Below the pieces are notes generated by a model. It had not been told where the DNA came from. It made no database searches and worked only from the letters and a program-made list of their open reading frames with translations. A stretch of 64,000 nt of DNA from NCBI GenBank assembly GCA_947492585.1, contig CANLND010000011.1, positions 79,719 through 143,718 on the forward strand, written 5' to 3'. Below, one piece after another: positions 27,955 through 37,247 of this stretch. This stretch comes from an uncultured Paracoccaceae bacterium. GTDB taxonomy: Bacteria > Pseudomonadota > Alphaproteobacteria > Rhodobacterales > Rhodobacteraceae. The stretch's first letter is position 1; each line of letters starts with the position of its first letter. A program made the position numbers and the translations under genes.

Positions 27955-29101
27955 TTGGCGCAATGGGGGCTTTGGCTTGTATGTACACTGGCCGTTTTGT
28001 CAGGCGAAATGCCCCTATTGCGACTTCAACAGTCATGTCGTATCGCACATCGATCAACGTAAATGGGCCGACGCCTATGTACGTGAACTTGATCGCAATG
28101 CAGAGGCGTTGGAAGGCCGTGTTCTGAACTCCATCTTTTTTGGTGGCGGCACTCCATCGTTGATGCATCCAGACACTGTTGCGGCCGTAATAGACAAGGC
28201 TCGGCAGATTTGGTCCTTTGCCAACGACATCGAAATATCTCTTGAAGCCAACCCCGGTTCCGTTGAAGCCGGTCGTTTTGCCGGCTACCGCGATGGCGGG
28301 GTCAATCGTGTATCCATGGGCGTTCAAGCGCTAAACGACGAAGACCTACGCAAACTGGGCCGCATCCATTCTGCCGCTGAAGCCAAGTCTGCATTTGATA
28401 CCGCCCGATCTGTTTTTGACCGGGTGAGCTTCGATCTGATCTACGCCCGTCAGGGTCAAACACTTGCGAATTGGCAGTCTGAATTGAACGAAGCCCTGTC
28501 GATGGCTATCGATCACCTGTCTCTCTATCAACTGACCATCGAAGATGGCACCGCCTTTGGCGATCGCTATGCGCGCGGCAAACTGCGCAACCTCCCGACC
28601 GATGACACAGCTGCGGATATGTACCAAGCGACCCAAGACATCTGCGCCGCCCATGAAATGTTTGGCTATGAAATTTCCAACCACGCTGCCGCCGGAGCGG
28701 AATCCCGACACAATCTAATCTACTGGCGCTACGGCGACTATCTGGGCATTGGTCCCGGAGCTCATGGTCGCATCACCTTGGACGGAACACGATATGCTAC
28801 AGAATGCCATCGCGCGCCCGGTGCATGGCTTCAGGCTGTCGAATCCGGCTCTGGAGTCTCCCACCGCGAAGCCCTGCTGCGCGAAGATACCGGGGTTGAA
28901 TGTCTGATGATGGGCCTACGATTGGCCGAAGGAATAGATATGTCCCGCTACTCCCGGCTGACTGGACAGGAATTGCCTGCGGTTCGTCTCCAGACCCTTG
29001 CGGATATGGGGATGGTGACTATTTCAAACGACAGGTTGGCGGCAACAGATCAGGGACGTGCAGTATTGAACGCAGTGCTCAGAGAGCTATTGGTAGATTG
29101 A
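27947..29101 (+). CDS. hemW: HemW-type radical SAM heme chaperone
   Basis: About 384 residues with the radical-SAM motif CQAKCPYC (Cys18, Cys22, Cys25) in YVHWPFCQAKCPYCDFNSHV. It resembles oxygen-independent coproporphyrinogen oxidase but has the HemW-type N-terminus, and position beside rph-rdgB is typical of hemW. The product is thought to hand heme to apo-proteins rather than oxidise coproporphyrinogen. The likely start is the GTG at 27947, overlapping the rdgB stop; an upstream TTG at 27920 is less likely. Confidence 0.87.
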   Translation: MDDWRNGGFGLYVHWPFCQAKCPYCDFNSHVVSHIDQRKWADAYVRELDRNAEALEGRVLNSIFFGGGTPSLMHPDTVAAVIDKARQIWSFANDIEISLEANPGSVEAGRFAGYRDGGVNRVSMGVQALNDEDLRKLGRIHSAAEAKSAFDTARSVFDRVSFDLIYARQGQTLANWQSELNEALSMAIDHLSLYQLTIEDGTAFGDRYARGKLRNLPTDDTAADMYQATQDICAAHEMFGYEISNHAAAGAESRHNLIYWRYGDYLGIGPGAHGRITLDGTRYATECHRAPGAWLQAVESGSGVSHREALLREDTGVECLMMGLRLAEGIDMSRYSRLTGQELPAVRLQTLADMGMVTISNDRLAATDQGRAVLNAVLRELLVD

Positions 29102-29102
29102 T

Positions 29103-29456
29103 ATGCGATATATTTATGTCAGCCTCGGATGTCTGTGTGTTGGGCTGGCTGTGATTGGAGCTGCTCTGCCTCTGCTCCCAACTGTACCGTTCCTATTGCT
29201 TGCTGCGTTTTTCTTTGCCCGGTCATCTAGCCGTTTGCACGGTTGGCTTACAAACCACCGAAGCTTTGGACCTATGATACAGGATTGGCAAACCAACGGC
29301 GCGATTCGACCAAAGGCAAAGACGGCAGCAACCCTATCTGTCGCTGCCGCCTTTGGTTTGTCTCTGGTTTACGGATTGGCATGGCATATTCTTGCGCTCC
29401 AAGCCGTCACACTCAGCTGTGTGATGTTGTTTATCTGGACCAGGCCTAGCGGCTGA
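29103..29456 (+). CDS. DUF454 (YbaN-like) inner membrane protein
   Basis: A 117-residue protein with three to four hydrophobic helices. The N-terminal pattern GLAVIGAALPLLPTVPFLLL followed by AAFFFARSS, HGWL and GPMIQDWQ is characteristic of the DUF454/YbaN family. Function is unknown. It begins one base after the hemW stop, so it is part of that operon, and its 3' end overlaps the 3' end of parB on the other strand by 11 bases. Confidence 0.82.
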   Translation: MRYIYVSLGCLCVGLAVIGAALPLLPTVPFLLLAAFFFARSSSRLHGWLTNHRSFGPMIQDWQTNGAIRPKAKTAATLSVAAAFGLSLVYGLAWHILALQAVTLSCVMLFIWTRPSG

Positions 29457-30339
29457 GCAGATTACACAACTCGTCCAGCTGGTCCAGATTGTCATAACTG
29501 ATCGTAATAGAGCCAGATTCCCCACCCGCAGGATGATCGATCGACACCTGCATCCGCAAAGCCGCTGCAAGGTCACCTTCTAACGCACGCGTATCAGCAT
29601 CTTTATCACCCGCGGGCTTGGCTTTGCGCTTTGAGACAGGCTTTTCACCTGAAACATCCTTTTTCACCAACGCTTCGGTTGCACGCACAGACAAGCCGCC
29701 TTTGACAATCTTCCTTGCCAAATCCGATGCATGATCTGATGTAATCAACGCCCGCGCGTGACCAGCGGACAACTGGCGCTCATGCACCAACTGCTGCACG
29801 TCATCTGGCAAATGCAACAAACGCACCAGATTTGCGATGTAGCTCCGGCTTTTGCCAAGCGCTTCAGCCATCTTCTCCTGCGTATGGCCAAATTTTTCCA
29901 TCAACTGCTTATAGCTCAGCGCCTCTTCCATCGCATTCAGATCTGAACGCTGAATGTTCTCGATGATGGCGACTTCCATCATTTCAACGTCGGAATAGTC
30001 ACGAACCAGAACTGGAACTTCGTGCAGCTTGGCGCCTTGCGCCGCACGCCAACGACGTTCACCAGCGACAATTTCATACATGCCGCCAGGACGTGGCCGA
30101 ACGATCAGAGGCTGAAGAACACCTTTTTCACGAATAGACGCCGTGAGGTCATCAAGATCATCCTGCAGAAACTGACGCCGCGGCTGATCAGGATTTGCCC
30201 GAACCTTTTCAATAGGAACAAGAACTTCTGCGTTACGGGGTGCCTGCGTTGCAGTGCTTACGGGTTCAGGATTTACGTCTGCCATCAATGCCGATAATCC
30301 ACGACCTAGGCCGCGGGGTTTTCCCTTTTCTTTTACCAT
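29446..30339 (-). CDS. parB: Chromosome partitioning protein ParB
   Basis: A 297-residue CTP-dependent clamp that loads at parS and spreads along the origin region. The N-terminal CTP-binding motif is GERRWRAA, then ENIQRSDLNAMEEA, a helix-turn-helix (EKMAEALGKSRSYIANLVRL), a charged linker and a C-terminal dimerisation segment. It is downstream of parA with a 20-base gap. Its binding sites are the parS copies at 31732 and 33643. Confidence 0.96.
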   Translation of the reverse strand: MVKEKGKPRGLGRGLSALMADVNPEPVSTATQAPRNAEVLVPIEKVRANPDQPRRQFLQDDLDDLTASIREKGVLQPLIVRPRPGGMYEIVAGERRWRAAQGAKLHEVPVLVRDYSDVEMMEVAIIENIQRSDLNAMEEALSYKQLMEKFGHTQEKMAEALGKSRSYIANLVRLLHLPDDVQQLVHERQLSAGHARALITSDHASDLARKIVKGGLSVRATEALVKKDVSGEKPVSKRKAKPAGDKDADTRALEGDLAAALRMQVSIDHPAGGESGSITISYDNLDQLDELCNLLSR

Positions 30340-30359
30340 CTATTGAGTCTCCGATCGTC

Positions 30360-31169
30360 TTACGCCGCAATATTTTGATGTTTTTCCAACATCTCGCTAG
30401 CTAGGTCTCGGTAAGCCCTAGCGCCGGTAGAATTACTGTCGTAGCTGAGCACTGGCATCGCATATGATGGTGCCTCACTGACTCGAACATTGCGCGGGAT
30501 CTTTGTCTCAAAGACCAGCTCGCCCAAGTTGTCCCGCGCATCCTGCTCAACCTGCAACGACAAATTATTTCTCCGATCATACATCGTAAGAACGACGCCT
30601 TCGATCCGAAGATTTGGATTTGCGGACTGGCGAACGTCGCGAATGGTTAGCATCAGTTGAGAAACCCCTTCCAATGCAAAAAATTCGCTTTGTAGTGGAA
30701 TCAAAACTGAATTTGACGCGACCATTGCATTCACTGTCAGAAGGTTCAGGGACGGTGGGCAATCGATTAAAATGTAGTCAAAATCGTAATCATCCATTAA
30801 CGGTTGCCGAAGCGCATCATGTAATAGAAAGCTACGCTTTTCATTCGCAAACAGCTCAATGTCGGCGGAACTCAAATCTACCGTTGCGGGTATTATGCAA
30901 AGATCTTCGATATCCGTCTGGCGGATCACATCGACAAGGGCTGCATCTTCAACCAATAGATCATAGGTAGTGTGTACCCGGTCCTGGGCTTCGATTCCCA
31001 ATCCTGTTGACGCGTTTCCCTGAGGGTCTAAATCTACAACAAGGACTCTTACACCGCTTTCGACAAGCGCTGCCGCCAGATTTATTGCCGTTGTTGTTTT
31101 CCCGACGCCCCCCTTCTGATTTGCTACCGCGATAATGCGAGGCCCAGATGGCCGGGAAAAGTCAGACAC
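30360..31169 (-). CDS. parA: Chromosome partitioning ATPase ParA
   Basis: A 269-residue deviant Walker ATPase (NQKGGVGKTTTAINLAAAL, the signature lysine preceding GKTT; Walker B YILIDCPPSLNLLTVNAM). Together with ParB it segregates origins. The start is taken at the GTG at 31169, because AGGGGG lies seven bases upstream on the minus strand; a TTG two codons earlier would leave no proper spacing. The GTG overlaps the rsmG stop by 8 bases. Confidence 0.94.
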   Translation of the reverse strand: MSDFSRPSGPRIIAVANQKGGVGKTTTAINLAAALVESGVRVLVVDLDPQGNASTGLGIEAQDRVHTTYDLLVEDAALVDVIRQTDIEDLCIIPATVDLSSADIELFANEKRSFLLHDALRQPLMDDYDFDYILIDCPPSLNLLTVNAMVASNSVLIPLQSEFFALEGVSQLMLTIRDVRQSANPNLRIEGVVLTMYDRRNNLSLQVEQDARDNLGELVFETKIPRNVRVSEAPSYAMPVLSYDSNSTGARAYRDLASEMLEKHQNIAA

Positions 31170-31779
31170 GGGCAATCCCCCTAATTTTCAAAATAACAGC
31201 TTTTGGTTCTGTCTTACTTGTAACGCTTTCATAATCAAACTGCCATTGCAGCTTGGCGTTATCCACTTCTTTTTTCCAAGTTTCGCCTTTTGGAAAGACA
31301 GCTACACCACCTTCGGCGAGATGCTGATCACAGAATTCAAGGAGATCTGACAAGTCAGCGAGAGCGCGAGCGGACAATACATCGGCGTTCTGTGGTTCGA
31401 TCTGTTCAATTCGTTTACTGATCACGGATATCTTAATACCACATTCTCGCGCTGCATTGCGCAAAAACGCAGACTTCCGCTGATCGCTTTCCACCAGGGT
31501 AAAATTGGTCTCCGGGTTTTTTTCATGAGCCAAAATCGCCGCTACAATTCCCGGAAATCCCCCACCACTCCCGATGTCCATCCAATGAGCGGTTCGCTCT
31601 ACACACCGAAAGACCTGAACCGAATCCTGAATATGACGGACCCAAAGATGGTCAAGGCTGTTGCGAGAAACCAGATTGATCTTTGGATTCCACTTGCGCA
31701 AAACTTGTTCAAAAGCCTTTAGTCGCTCGAATGTTTCACGTGAAACATTCAATTGCGTAAGTAGGTCGATTTCACTCAT
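31162..31779 (-). CDS. rsmG: 16S rRNA m7G527 methyltransferase RsmG (GidB)
   Basis: A 205-residue SAM-dependent methyltransferase for G527 of 16S rRNA. The SAM-binding motif is [16 protein letters not shown], with [16 protein letters not shown] and PKGETW downstream. Codons near the N-terminus ([10 protein letters not shown]) are written with a perfect parS site (31732-31747). It overlaps mnmG by four bases and parA by eight, giving the mnmG-rsmG-parA-parB operon typical of many bacteria. Confidence 0.95.
   Translation of the reverse strand: MSEIDLLTQLNVSRETFERLKAFEQVLRKWNPKINLVSRNSLDHLWVRHIQDSVQVFRCVERTAHWMDIGSGGGFPGIVAAILAHEKNPETNFTLVESDQRKSAFLRNAARECGIKISVISKRIEQIEPQNADVLSARALADLSDLLEFCDQHLAEGGVAVFPKGETWKKEVDNAKLQWQFDYESVTSKTEPKAVILKIRGIARV
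31732..31747. promoter_or_regulatory. parS centromere site inside rsmG
   Basis: TGTTTCACGTGAAACA, an exact match to the universal bacterial parS palindrome. It encodes part of NVSRETF in RsmG. It shares 23 bases, including the flanking GCTCGAA, with the second copy at 33643. Confidence 0.97.
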
Positions 31780-33659
31780 GCGCGACGCGCTCCTTTAAGC
31801 CTATCGCGTTTTAATCGCGCCAATATCAACGCCAACGCTGCCGGCGTAACACCTTCGACGCGCGCGGCCTGAGCGAGGCTTTCAGGCCTGGCGTGTGTCA
31901 ACTTCAGGGTCACCTCGTTGGACAGCCCATCAACCAATCCAAAATCGAAGTCATCCGGGATCCGATACCCTTCGTCCCGCTTCATGGCGGCAATTTCGCG
32001 AGTTTGTCGAGAAATATAGTGCGCGTACAGTGCGTCTCGTTCAACCTGTCGACGAATTTCAAGCTCCGTCCCCTCGAGCTCCGGCATCAATGCTACGAGA
32101 TCTTCAAAAACGACGTCCGGAAATGCGAGGATATCAGCGCCCGACCGCTTGTTCCCATCTTGGTTTACCTTAATACCCGCCTGTAGAACTTGTTTGGGTG
32201 TAAACTCTTGGTTGGTCAAAGCCGATTGAGCAACTTCAAGCTTTTCCCTCTTCTTTTCAAACAGAATCTTACGCGCTTCAGATGCACATCCAAGCTCCAT
32301 TGCCAGCGGCGTAAGTCGTTGGTCTGCATTGTCCGCCCGTAGGGATAGACGGAATTCTGCTCGGGATGTGAACATACGGTAAGGTTCAGATACGCCATTT
32401 GTAGTAAGATCGTCGATCATTACCCCAATATAGCTATTTGAGCGACTAAACAGAAGGGGATCCCTATTTTGACTTGCACGAGCTGCGTTTAATCCAGCGA
32501 CCATTCCCTGAGCCGCAGCCTCCTCGTAGCCCGTTGTGCCGTTGATCTGCCCCGCAAGGTAGAGACCCGGTATATCATTGAGAGCCAATTGGAGATTCAG
32601 AGATCGTGGGTCGATGTAGTCATACTCAATCGCATAGCCTGGCTGCAGAATTTTTGCATTTTCCAGACCGTAGATTGAATGAACATACTCTTCCTGTACG
32701 TCTTCCGGAAGACTCGTAGAAATCCCGTTTGGATAAACGGTATGATCATCAACGCCCTCGGGTTCCAAAAAGATTTGATGCGATGTTTTGTCGGCGAACC
32801 GGACAATTTTATCTTCGATAGACGGACAATAGCGCGGGCCAACACCTTCGATGTGTCCGCCATACATAGCAGAGCGCTCGAGATTTTGGCGAATGATATC
32901 ATGCGTCTTTTCATTTGTATGTGTAATTCCGCAACTTACCTGCTTCGCTGACAGGTGCTTTGTCTTAAACGAGAAAAACACCGGATCCTCGTCTCCTGGC
33001 TGCGCTCCCAAGAGATTCCATTTTATGGTGCGTCCATCCAGGCGTGGGGGAGTTCCAGTTTTTAGACGCCCCAGCGGTAGACCAAAGCTATCCAATCGTT
33101 CTGCCAACTTAATTGATGGTCTATCTCCAAACCGTCCCCCTGGACGCGATATATCGCCGATATGAACGACACCGCGCAAAAACGTCCCTGAGGTCAATAT
33201 GACGGATGTGCTGGTGATTTCGCTTTTATCTTGAAGTACAACACCAGAAACGCGGTCTCCTGCCATGATGAAGTCGACGACCTCACCTTCGATAATGTCC
33301 AGGTTCGGTTGAGATATCGTCAGTTTCAACATCTCTGCGCGGTAGATACCGCGGTCAGATTGTGCTCGGGGACCCTGCACTGCGGGCCCTTTTCGACGGT
33401 TCAGTAGTCTGAACTGAATACCCGCGAGGTCAGCCACATACCCCATCACGCCGTCCATGGCATCAATTTCTCTGACGAGATGCCCTTTTCCAAGCCCACC
33501 AATGGCGGGATTACACGACATCACGCCGATTCCGGATTTATCCAGCGTAACCAAGGCCGTTCGGACACCCATCCGGGCCGCAGCATGCGCCGCCTCGGTA
33601 CCCGCATGGCCACCACCCACAACGACAACATCATAGCTCGAATGTTTCACGTGAAACAC
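31776..33659 (-). CDS. mnmG: tRNA uridine 5-carboxymethylaminomethyl synthase MnmG (GidA)
   Basis: A 627-residue FAD enzyme that with MnmE modifies U34 of tRNAs. The FAD-binding motif is [40 protein letters not shown] and [20 protein letters not shown] follow, as do the C-terminal [18 protein letters not shown] segments. The first codons, MFHVKH, are a parS site read as protein. It is three bases downstream of mnmE and overlaps rsmG by four bases. Confidence 0.97.
   Translation of the reverse strand: MFHVKHSSYDVVVVGGGHAGTEAAHAAARMGVRTALVTLDKSGIGVMSCNPAIGGLGKGHLVREIDAMDGVMGYVADLAGIQFRLLNRRKGPAVQGPRAQSDRGIYRAEMLKLTISQPNLDIIEGEVVDFIMAGDRVSGVVLQDKSEITSTSVILTSGTFLRGVVHIGDISRPGGRFGDRPSIKLAERLDSFGLPLGRLKTGTPPRLDGRTIKWNLLGAQPGDEDPVFFSFKTKHLSAKQVSCGITHTNEKTHDIIRQNLERSAMYGGHIEGVGPRYCPSIEDKIVRFADKTSHQIFLEPEGVDDHTVYPNGISTSLPEDVQEEYVHSIYGLENAKILQPGYAIEYDYIDPRSLNLQLALNDIPGLYLAGQINGTTGYEEAAAQGMVAGLNAARASQNRDPLLFSRSNSYIGVMIDDLTTNGVSEPYRMFTSRAEFRLSLRADNADQRLTPLAMELGCASEARKILFEKKREKLEVAQSALTNQEFTPKQVLQAGIKVNQDGNKRSGADILAFPDVVFEDLVALMPELEGTELEIRRQVERDALYAHYISRQTREIAAMKRDEGYRIPDDFDFGLVDGLSNEVTLKLTHARPESLAQAARVEGVTPAALALILARLKRDRLKGARRA
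33643..33658. promoter_or_regulatory. parS centromere site at the mnmG start
   Basis: TGTTTCACGTGAAACA, an exact parS match covering all but the first base of the start codon and codons 2-6 of mnmG (MFHVKH). It lies 3.2 kb from the centre of the predicted origin. Confidence 0.97.
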
Positions 33660-33662
33660 TCC

Positions 33663-34949
33663 TTATTTACCAAGGCAAAAACTGGAAAAGATCTCATCCA
33701 GCAAGTTTTCAACACCAACACGGCCAACCAACATTTCAAGTGATCGGATCGCGGATCTTATGTCTTCTGCTGCTATATCATAGAATTCAGATCCGCGCTG
33801 CAAGATCGTTTGCGCCTCGCTCAAACTCATCAAAGATGACAACATAGCCTCGCGATGACGCGCACGTGTCGCTATCCCGGCGCCGGTAGAACGCTTTTGA
33901 AGATTCTTGGAAATTTCTGCAATCAACGCATCCACACCCTGCCCGGTCTTTCCAGAAATCGCGCCGGCGGAGTCCTGACGTTGATCCGCCTTGGGCAACA
34001 TTCGAATATCACCAGAACGTAACTCAACATCCAATACTTCGTCCGCTTCAACCAGAAAAACGCGCAGATCAGCAGCTTCTGCACGGTCCTTGGCGCGTTC
34101 GATTCCTATACCTTCGACGTGATCATCCGTCTCTCTCAGGCCGGCGGTGTCGAGCAAGGTCACAGGCAAGCCGGCAAGATCCATACGCACTTCGATCACA
34201 TCACGGGTGGTCCCGGCAAATTCTGAAGTAATTGCAGCATCCCGGCCAGAAAGCGCGTTCAATAGAGTCGATTTTCCAACGTTAGGAGCGCCAACAATTG
34301 CCACTTCAAAACCATTACGGATGCGTTCCGCAATTTGCACACCAGAGGTCTCTTTCTCCAAATCTGTTTTGACGCCGGCAAGAAGCGCGGTGACTTCGGG
34401 GGTGACATCTACTGGAACATCTTCGTCGGCAAAGTCGATCGTGACCTCAATCAACGATGCGGCGCGAATTAGATCAATGCGCCACCGCTCAGCCAGATCT
34501 CCGAGCGCGCCGGCAAGAATAACCTGCGCTTGCCGGCGTTGCGCTTCGGTCTCAGCATCAATCAGGTCTGCGAGACCCTCAACCTGAGCCAAATCAAGCT
34601 GACCATTTTCCAATGCCCTGCGAGTGAACTCTCCCGGTTCAGCCATACGCGCGCCGGCGACTAAGCCCAAAGCCTCTAGTACCGCAGAAACAACTGCCGT
34701 GCTGCCGTGCACTTGCAGCTCGACTGTATTTTCCCCGGTAAAACTGTGCGGTGCGGTGAACGTGAACACCAATGCTTCATCCAACACATTGCCGGCCGCA
34801 TCTACCAAAACGCGTAAACCCCTGCCGGCGATGGGCAGAGGTTTGGTGCAGAGTGCCTGACTGACTTCAAAAGCCTGAGGCCCGGAAACGCGGATCACCG
34901 CGACGCCGGCCTTACCTTGGGCGGTGGCCAGCGCAAATATTGTATCCAT
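33663..34949 (-). CDS. mnmE: tRNA modification GTPase MnmE (TrmE)
   Basis: A 428-residue GTPase partner of MnmG. The N-terminal tetrahydrofolate-binding domain is followed by helical [19 protein letters not shown] and the G domain: G1 [15 protein letters not shown]2 GTTRD, G3 DTAGL. The protein ends in CLGK, the family's invariant C-terminal C-[ILV]-GK. Its coding sequence holds ten of the GCCGGC palindromes reported as a finding, a remarkable density for one gene. Confidence 0.96.
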   Translation of the reverse strand: MDTIFALATAQGKAGVAVIRVSGPQAFEVSQALCTKPLPIAGRGLRVLVDAAGNVLDEALVFTFTAPHSFTGENTVELQVHGSTAVVSAVLEALGLVAGARMAEPGEFTRRALENGQLDLAQVEGLADLIDAETEAQRRQAQVILAGALGDLAERWRIDLIRAASLIEVTIDFADEDVPVDVTPEVTALLAGVKTDLEKETSGVQIAERIRNGFEVAIVGAPNVGKSTLLNALSGRDAAITSEFAGTTRDVIEVRMDLAGLPVTLLDTAGLRETDDHVEGIGIERAKDRAEAADLRVFLVEADEVLDVELRSGDIRMLPKADQRQDSAGAISGKTGQGVDALIAEISKNLQKRSTGAGIATRARHREAMLSSLMSLSEAQTILQRGSEFYDIAAEDIRSAIRSLEMLVGRVGVENLLDEIFSSFCLGK

Positions 34950-34980
34950 GGGACGGCGGTCCTTTCTTGCCGGCGATGGA

Positions 34981-36252
34981 TTAGGTGTTCATCGAATCGA
35001 AGAACTCACCGTTGGATTTGGTCTGCTTCAGCTTGGAAAGCAGGAACTCAATCGCATCGGTGGTGCCCATCGGGTTAAGGATTCGACGCAACACAAATGT
35101 TTTCGCCAGATCTCCCTTGTCGACCAGCAGGTCTTCTTTACGTGTTCCGGATTTGAGAATGTCGATGGCCGGGAACACACGCTTGTCTGCAATCTTACGA
35201 TCCAGAACCAGTTCCGAGTTACCAGTGCCTTTGAATTCTTCGAAGATAACTTCGTCCATGCGACTACCAGTGTCGATCAACGCGGTTGCGATGATGGTCA
35301 AGGAACCGCCTTCTTCGATATTCCGGGCAGCGCCAAAGAACCGCTTGGGGCGTTGCAGAGCATTGGCGTCCACGCCACCAGTTAGTACTTTGCCTGAAGA
35401 TGGCACCACAGTGTTGAAAGCTCTACCAAGTCTTGTGATTGAGTCAAGCAAGATCACAACATCTCGTTTGTGTTCCACCAAACGCTTGGCTTTTTCGATG
35501 ACCATTTCGGAGACAGCCACGTGACGTGTTGCCGGCTCGTCAAAGGTGGAGGAGACAACTTCGCCCTTTACCGAGCGCTGCATGTCGGTCACCTCTTCGG
35601 GACGTTCGTCAATCAGCAGGACGATCAAGTAACACTCAGGGTGGTTCTTTTCGATCGAGTTGGCGATGTTTTGTAGAATAACGGTTTTACCGGTGCGCGG
35701 AGGTGCAACAATCAACGAACGTTGCCCCTTACCAATTGGTGCAACCAGATCAATCACGCGCGCGGATTTGTCCTTGATGGTAGGATCTTCAACTTCCATC
35801 TTCAGACGCTCATCAGGATAAAGCGGCGTTAGGTTGTCAAAGGCGATCTTGTGGCGCGCTTTTTCTGGCTCTTCAAAGTTGATTTTGGTCACATTGGTCA
35901 GCGCAAAATAGCGCTCATTTTCCAACGGAGCTTTGATGAAGCCTTCCACTGTGTCGCCTGTGCGCAGGGACAACTGGCGGATCATTTCTGGCGAAACATA
36001 GATATCGTCTGGACCCGGAAGATAGTTTGCCTCAGGCGAGCGCAGAAATCCAAATCCGTCTTGCAGAACCTCCAGCACACCATCGCCGGCGATCTGCCAT
36101 CCTTCATCCGCGCGTTCACGCAGAATCTGGAACATCATCTCTCCCTTACGCATGGTGGACGCGTTTTCAATCTCAAGCTCTTCAGCCATCGACAAAAGTG
36201 CTTTGGGGCTTTTCGCTTTGAGATCAGCGAGATTCAGCATTTGCTCGGTCAT
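34981..36252 (-). CDS. rho: Transcription termination factor Rho
   Basis: A 423-residue hexameric RNA helicase. It has the N-terminal RNA-binding domain ([20 protein letters not shown] with [16 protein letters not shown]) and the ATPase domain with Walker [11 protein letters not shown], Walker [16 protein letters not shown] and the Q-loop region [16 protein letters not shown]. It lies 31 bases upstream of mnmE on the same strand. The 126 bases between it and hemJ hold no recognisable gene. Confidence 0.97.
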   Translation of the reverse strand: MTEQMLNLADLKAKSPKALLSMAEELEIENASTMRKGEMMFQILRERADEGWQIAGDGVLEVLQDGFGFLRSPEANYLPGPDDIYVSPEMIRQLSLRTGDTVEGFIKAPLENERYFALTNVTKINFEEPEKARHKIAFDNLTPLYPDERLKMEVEDPTIKDKSARVIDLVAPIGKGQRSLIVAPPRTGKTVILQNIANSIEKNHPECYLIVLLIDERPEEVTDMQRSVKGEVVSSTFDEPATRHVAVSEMVIEKAKRLVEHKRDVVILLDSITRLGRAFNTVVPSSGKVLTGGVDANALQRPKRFFGAARNIEEGGSLTIIATALIDTGSRMDEVIFEEFKGTGNSELVLDRKIADKRVFPAIDILKSGTRKEDLLVDKGDLAKTFVLRRILNPMGTTDAIEFLLSKLKQTKSNGEFFDSMNT

Positions 36253-36378
36253 AGGGATACGGCCTTTGGCGCCCAGAATTTGGGGGCAGTTTCGCAGAGA
36301 ATATGGAAAACACGGTCACCCGGACGGGGCCGTTTGATAGCTTCATAAGGACTCGCCAAAGATGAGTCAAATACGGTC

Positions 36379-36834
36379 TCAGAATTTGAAGACCACGGAA
36401 ACAACGATAATCACCATCAAAACCGTAGGAACTTCATTCATCAACCGGAATTGCCGGCCAGTGAGCCTGTTTTGATCCGCTTTGAAGTCACGATGACGGT
36501 ATAACAGCCAGTGATGAAACCAAGTCATTGCCAATACCCCGCAGAGCTTCGTCCAGGGCCATAGAGAGGCCCAATCTACAATTCCGGGGGTCAGGGCCAT
36601 AAAAAGCCCTGCAAGCCACGTGACGATGCTTGCAGGGCGCATGATGACCTTCAACAGCTTCTCCTGCATGATTAAGAACACAGGTCGGCATTCTTTCACA
36701 TTCGAAGCTTGCTCCACATGATACACGAACAGTCGGGGCAAATAGAACAAACCAGCCATCCACGAGATCACTGCCATGATGTGGAGAGATTTCGCGTATG
36801 GGTAAAGCGTGTACATCTGATCAGCGAGGGTCAT
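36379..36834 (-). CDS. hemJ: HemJ-type protoporphyrinogen IX oxidase
   Basis: A 151-residue membrane protein with four hydrophobic helices. SLHIMAVISWMAGLFYLPRL, FVYH and KLLKVIMRPASIVTW are the conserved UPF0093/HemJ segments, including the histidine in LH that is thought to bind heme. It oxidises protoporphyrinogen IX in heme synthesis in organisms without HemG/HemY. It is the first minus-strand gene left of the predicted origin, which fits the hem genes that flank alphaproteobacterial origins. Confidence 0.9.
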   Translation of the reverse strand: MTLADQMYTLYPYAKSLHIMAVISWMAGLFYLPRLFVYHVEQASNVKECRPVFLIMQEKLLKVIMRPASIVTWLAGLFMALTPGIVDWASLWPWTKLCGVLAMTWFHHWLLYRHRDFKADQNRLTGRQFRLMNEVPTVLMVIIVVSVVFKF

Positions 36835-36865
36835 GGGCTGTGTCTTTCGATCAAAGGGACCCCCC

Positions 36866-36888
36866 TTAAATATATATATATATTTTAA
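36866..36888. other. AT-only tract, candidate DNA unwinding element
   Basis: A 23-base stretch without G or C, made of a TA-repeat core between TTAAA and TTTTAA, close to a palindrome. It is the most easily melted DNA in the window and sits on the hemJ side of the DnaA boxes. Confidence 0.65.
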
Positions 36889-37023
36889 GAGGATGATGTT
36901 TTTGTAGGGTCAGTGGATTCCAGTGGATAATTGAATCTTCCCATGGCTTATCCCCAGCTTGAACAAGTTTCTAGGCCTTTGGGCTGATTCTGTGTGCGAC
37001 TCATTTGAAGGCTTATGCAAATA

Positions 37024-37049
37024 GGCTGAGTCGCAAAAACGACTCAGCC
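37024..37049. repeat. Perfect inverted repeat inside the predicted origin
   Basis: GGCTGAGTCG and CGACTCAGCC are perfect 10-base complements separated by CAAAAA. Each arm contains one GANTC site, and a GCCGGC palindrome overlaps the right edge. There is no T tract, so a terminator is unlikely. Confidence 0.85.
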
Positions 37050-37247
37050 GGCCGAATCTGGGGATAACTTCTGGGGGAATCGCCGGCGAATCTTTTTTCC
37101 CGATTTTCAGAGTTATCCTCATCCACTTTGGGCGAATCTGCCGGCGACTCAGCTGAGATTTTAGCGTTACCCCCGGGTTGCGATTTTTGCTCAGATTCAT
37201 ACAAACCATCCTGAAACCATTTCCATATTGCACACGGGGTTTTCCAC

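Larger units (their letters stand above)
36835..37247. other. Predicted chromosomal replication origin (oriC)
   Basis: This 413-base stretch has no supportable gene and several origin hallmarks. DnaA-box-like 9-mers, each with at most one mismatch to TTATCCACA or TTWTNCACA, lie at 36922-36930 (-), 36948-36956, 37013-37021, 37059-37067 (-), 37113-37121 and 37240-37248. An alternating TA tract bounded by TTAA (36866-36888) could be the unwinding element. Twelve GANTC sites fall in 36916-37198. Genes diverge: hemJ to parB leftwards, maf to dnaQ rightwards. The maf-aroE-coaE-dnaQ-secB order flanks the mapped origin in Caulobacter crescentus, and two parS sites are within 5.5 kb. Identity as oriC is inferred, not shown. 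Confidence 0.85.

Noticed and set aside
36866-36888. CtrA-binding site (TTAA-N7-TTAA) in the AT tract
   Set aside because: The two TTAA sequences are 15 bases apart, not seven.
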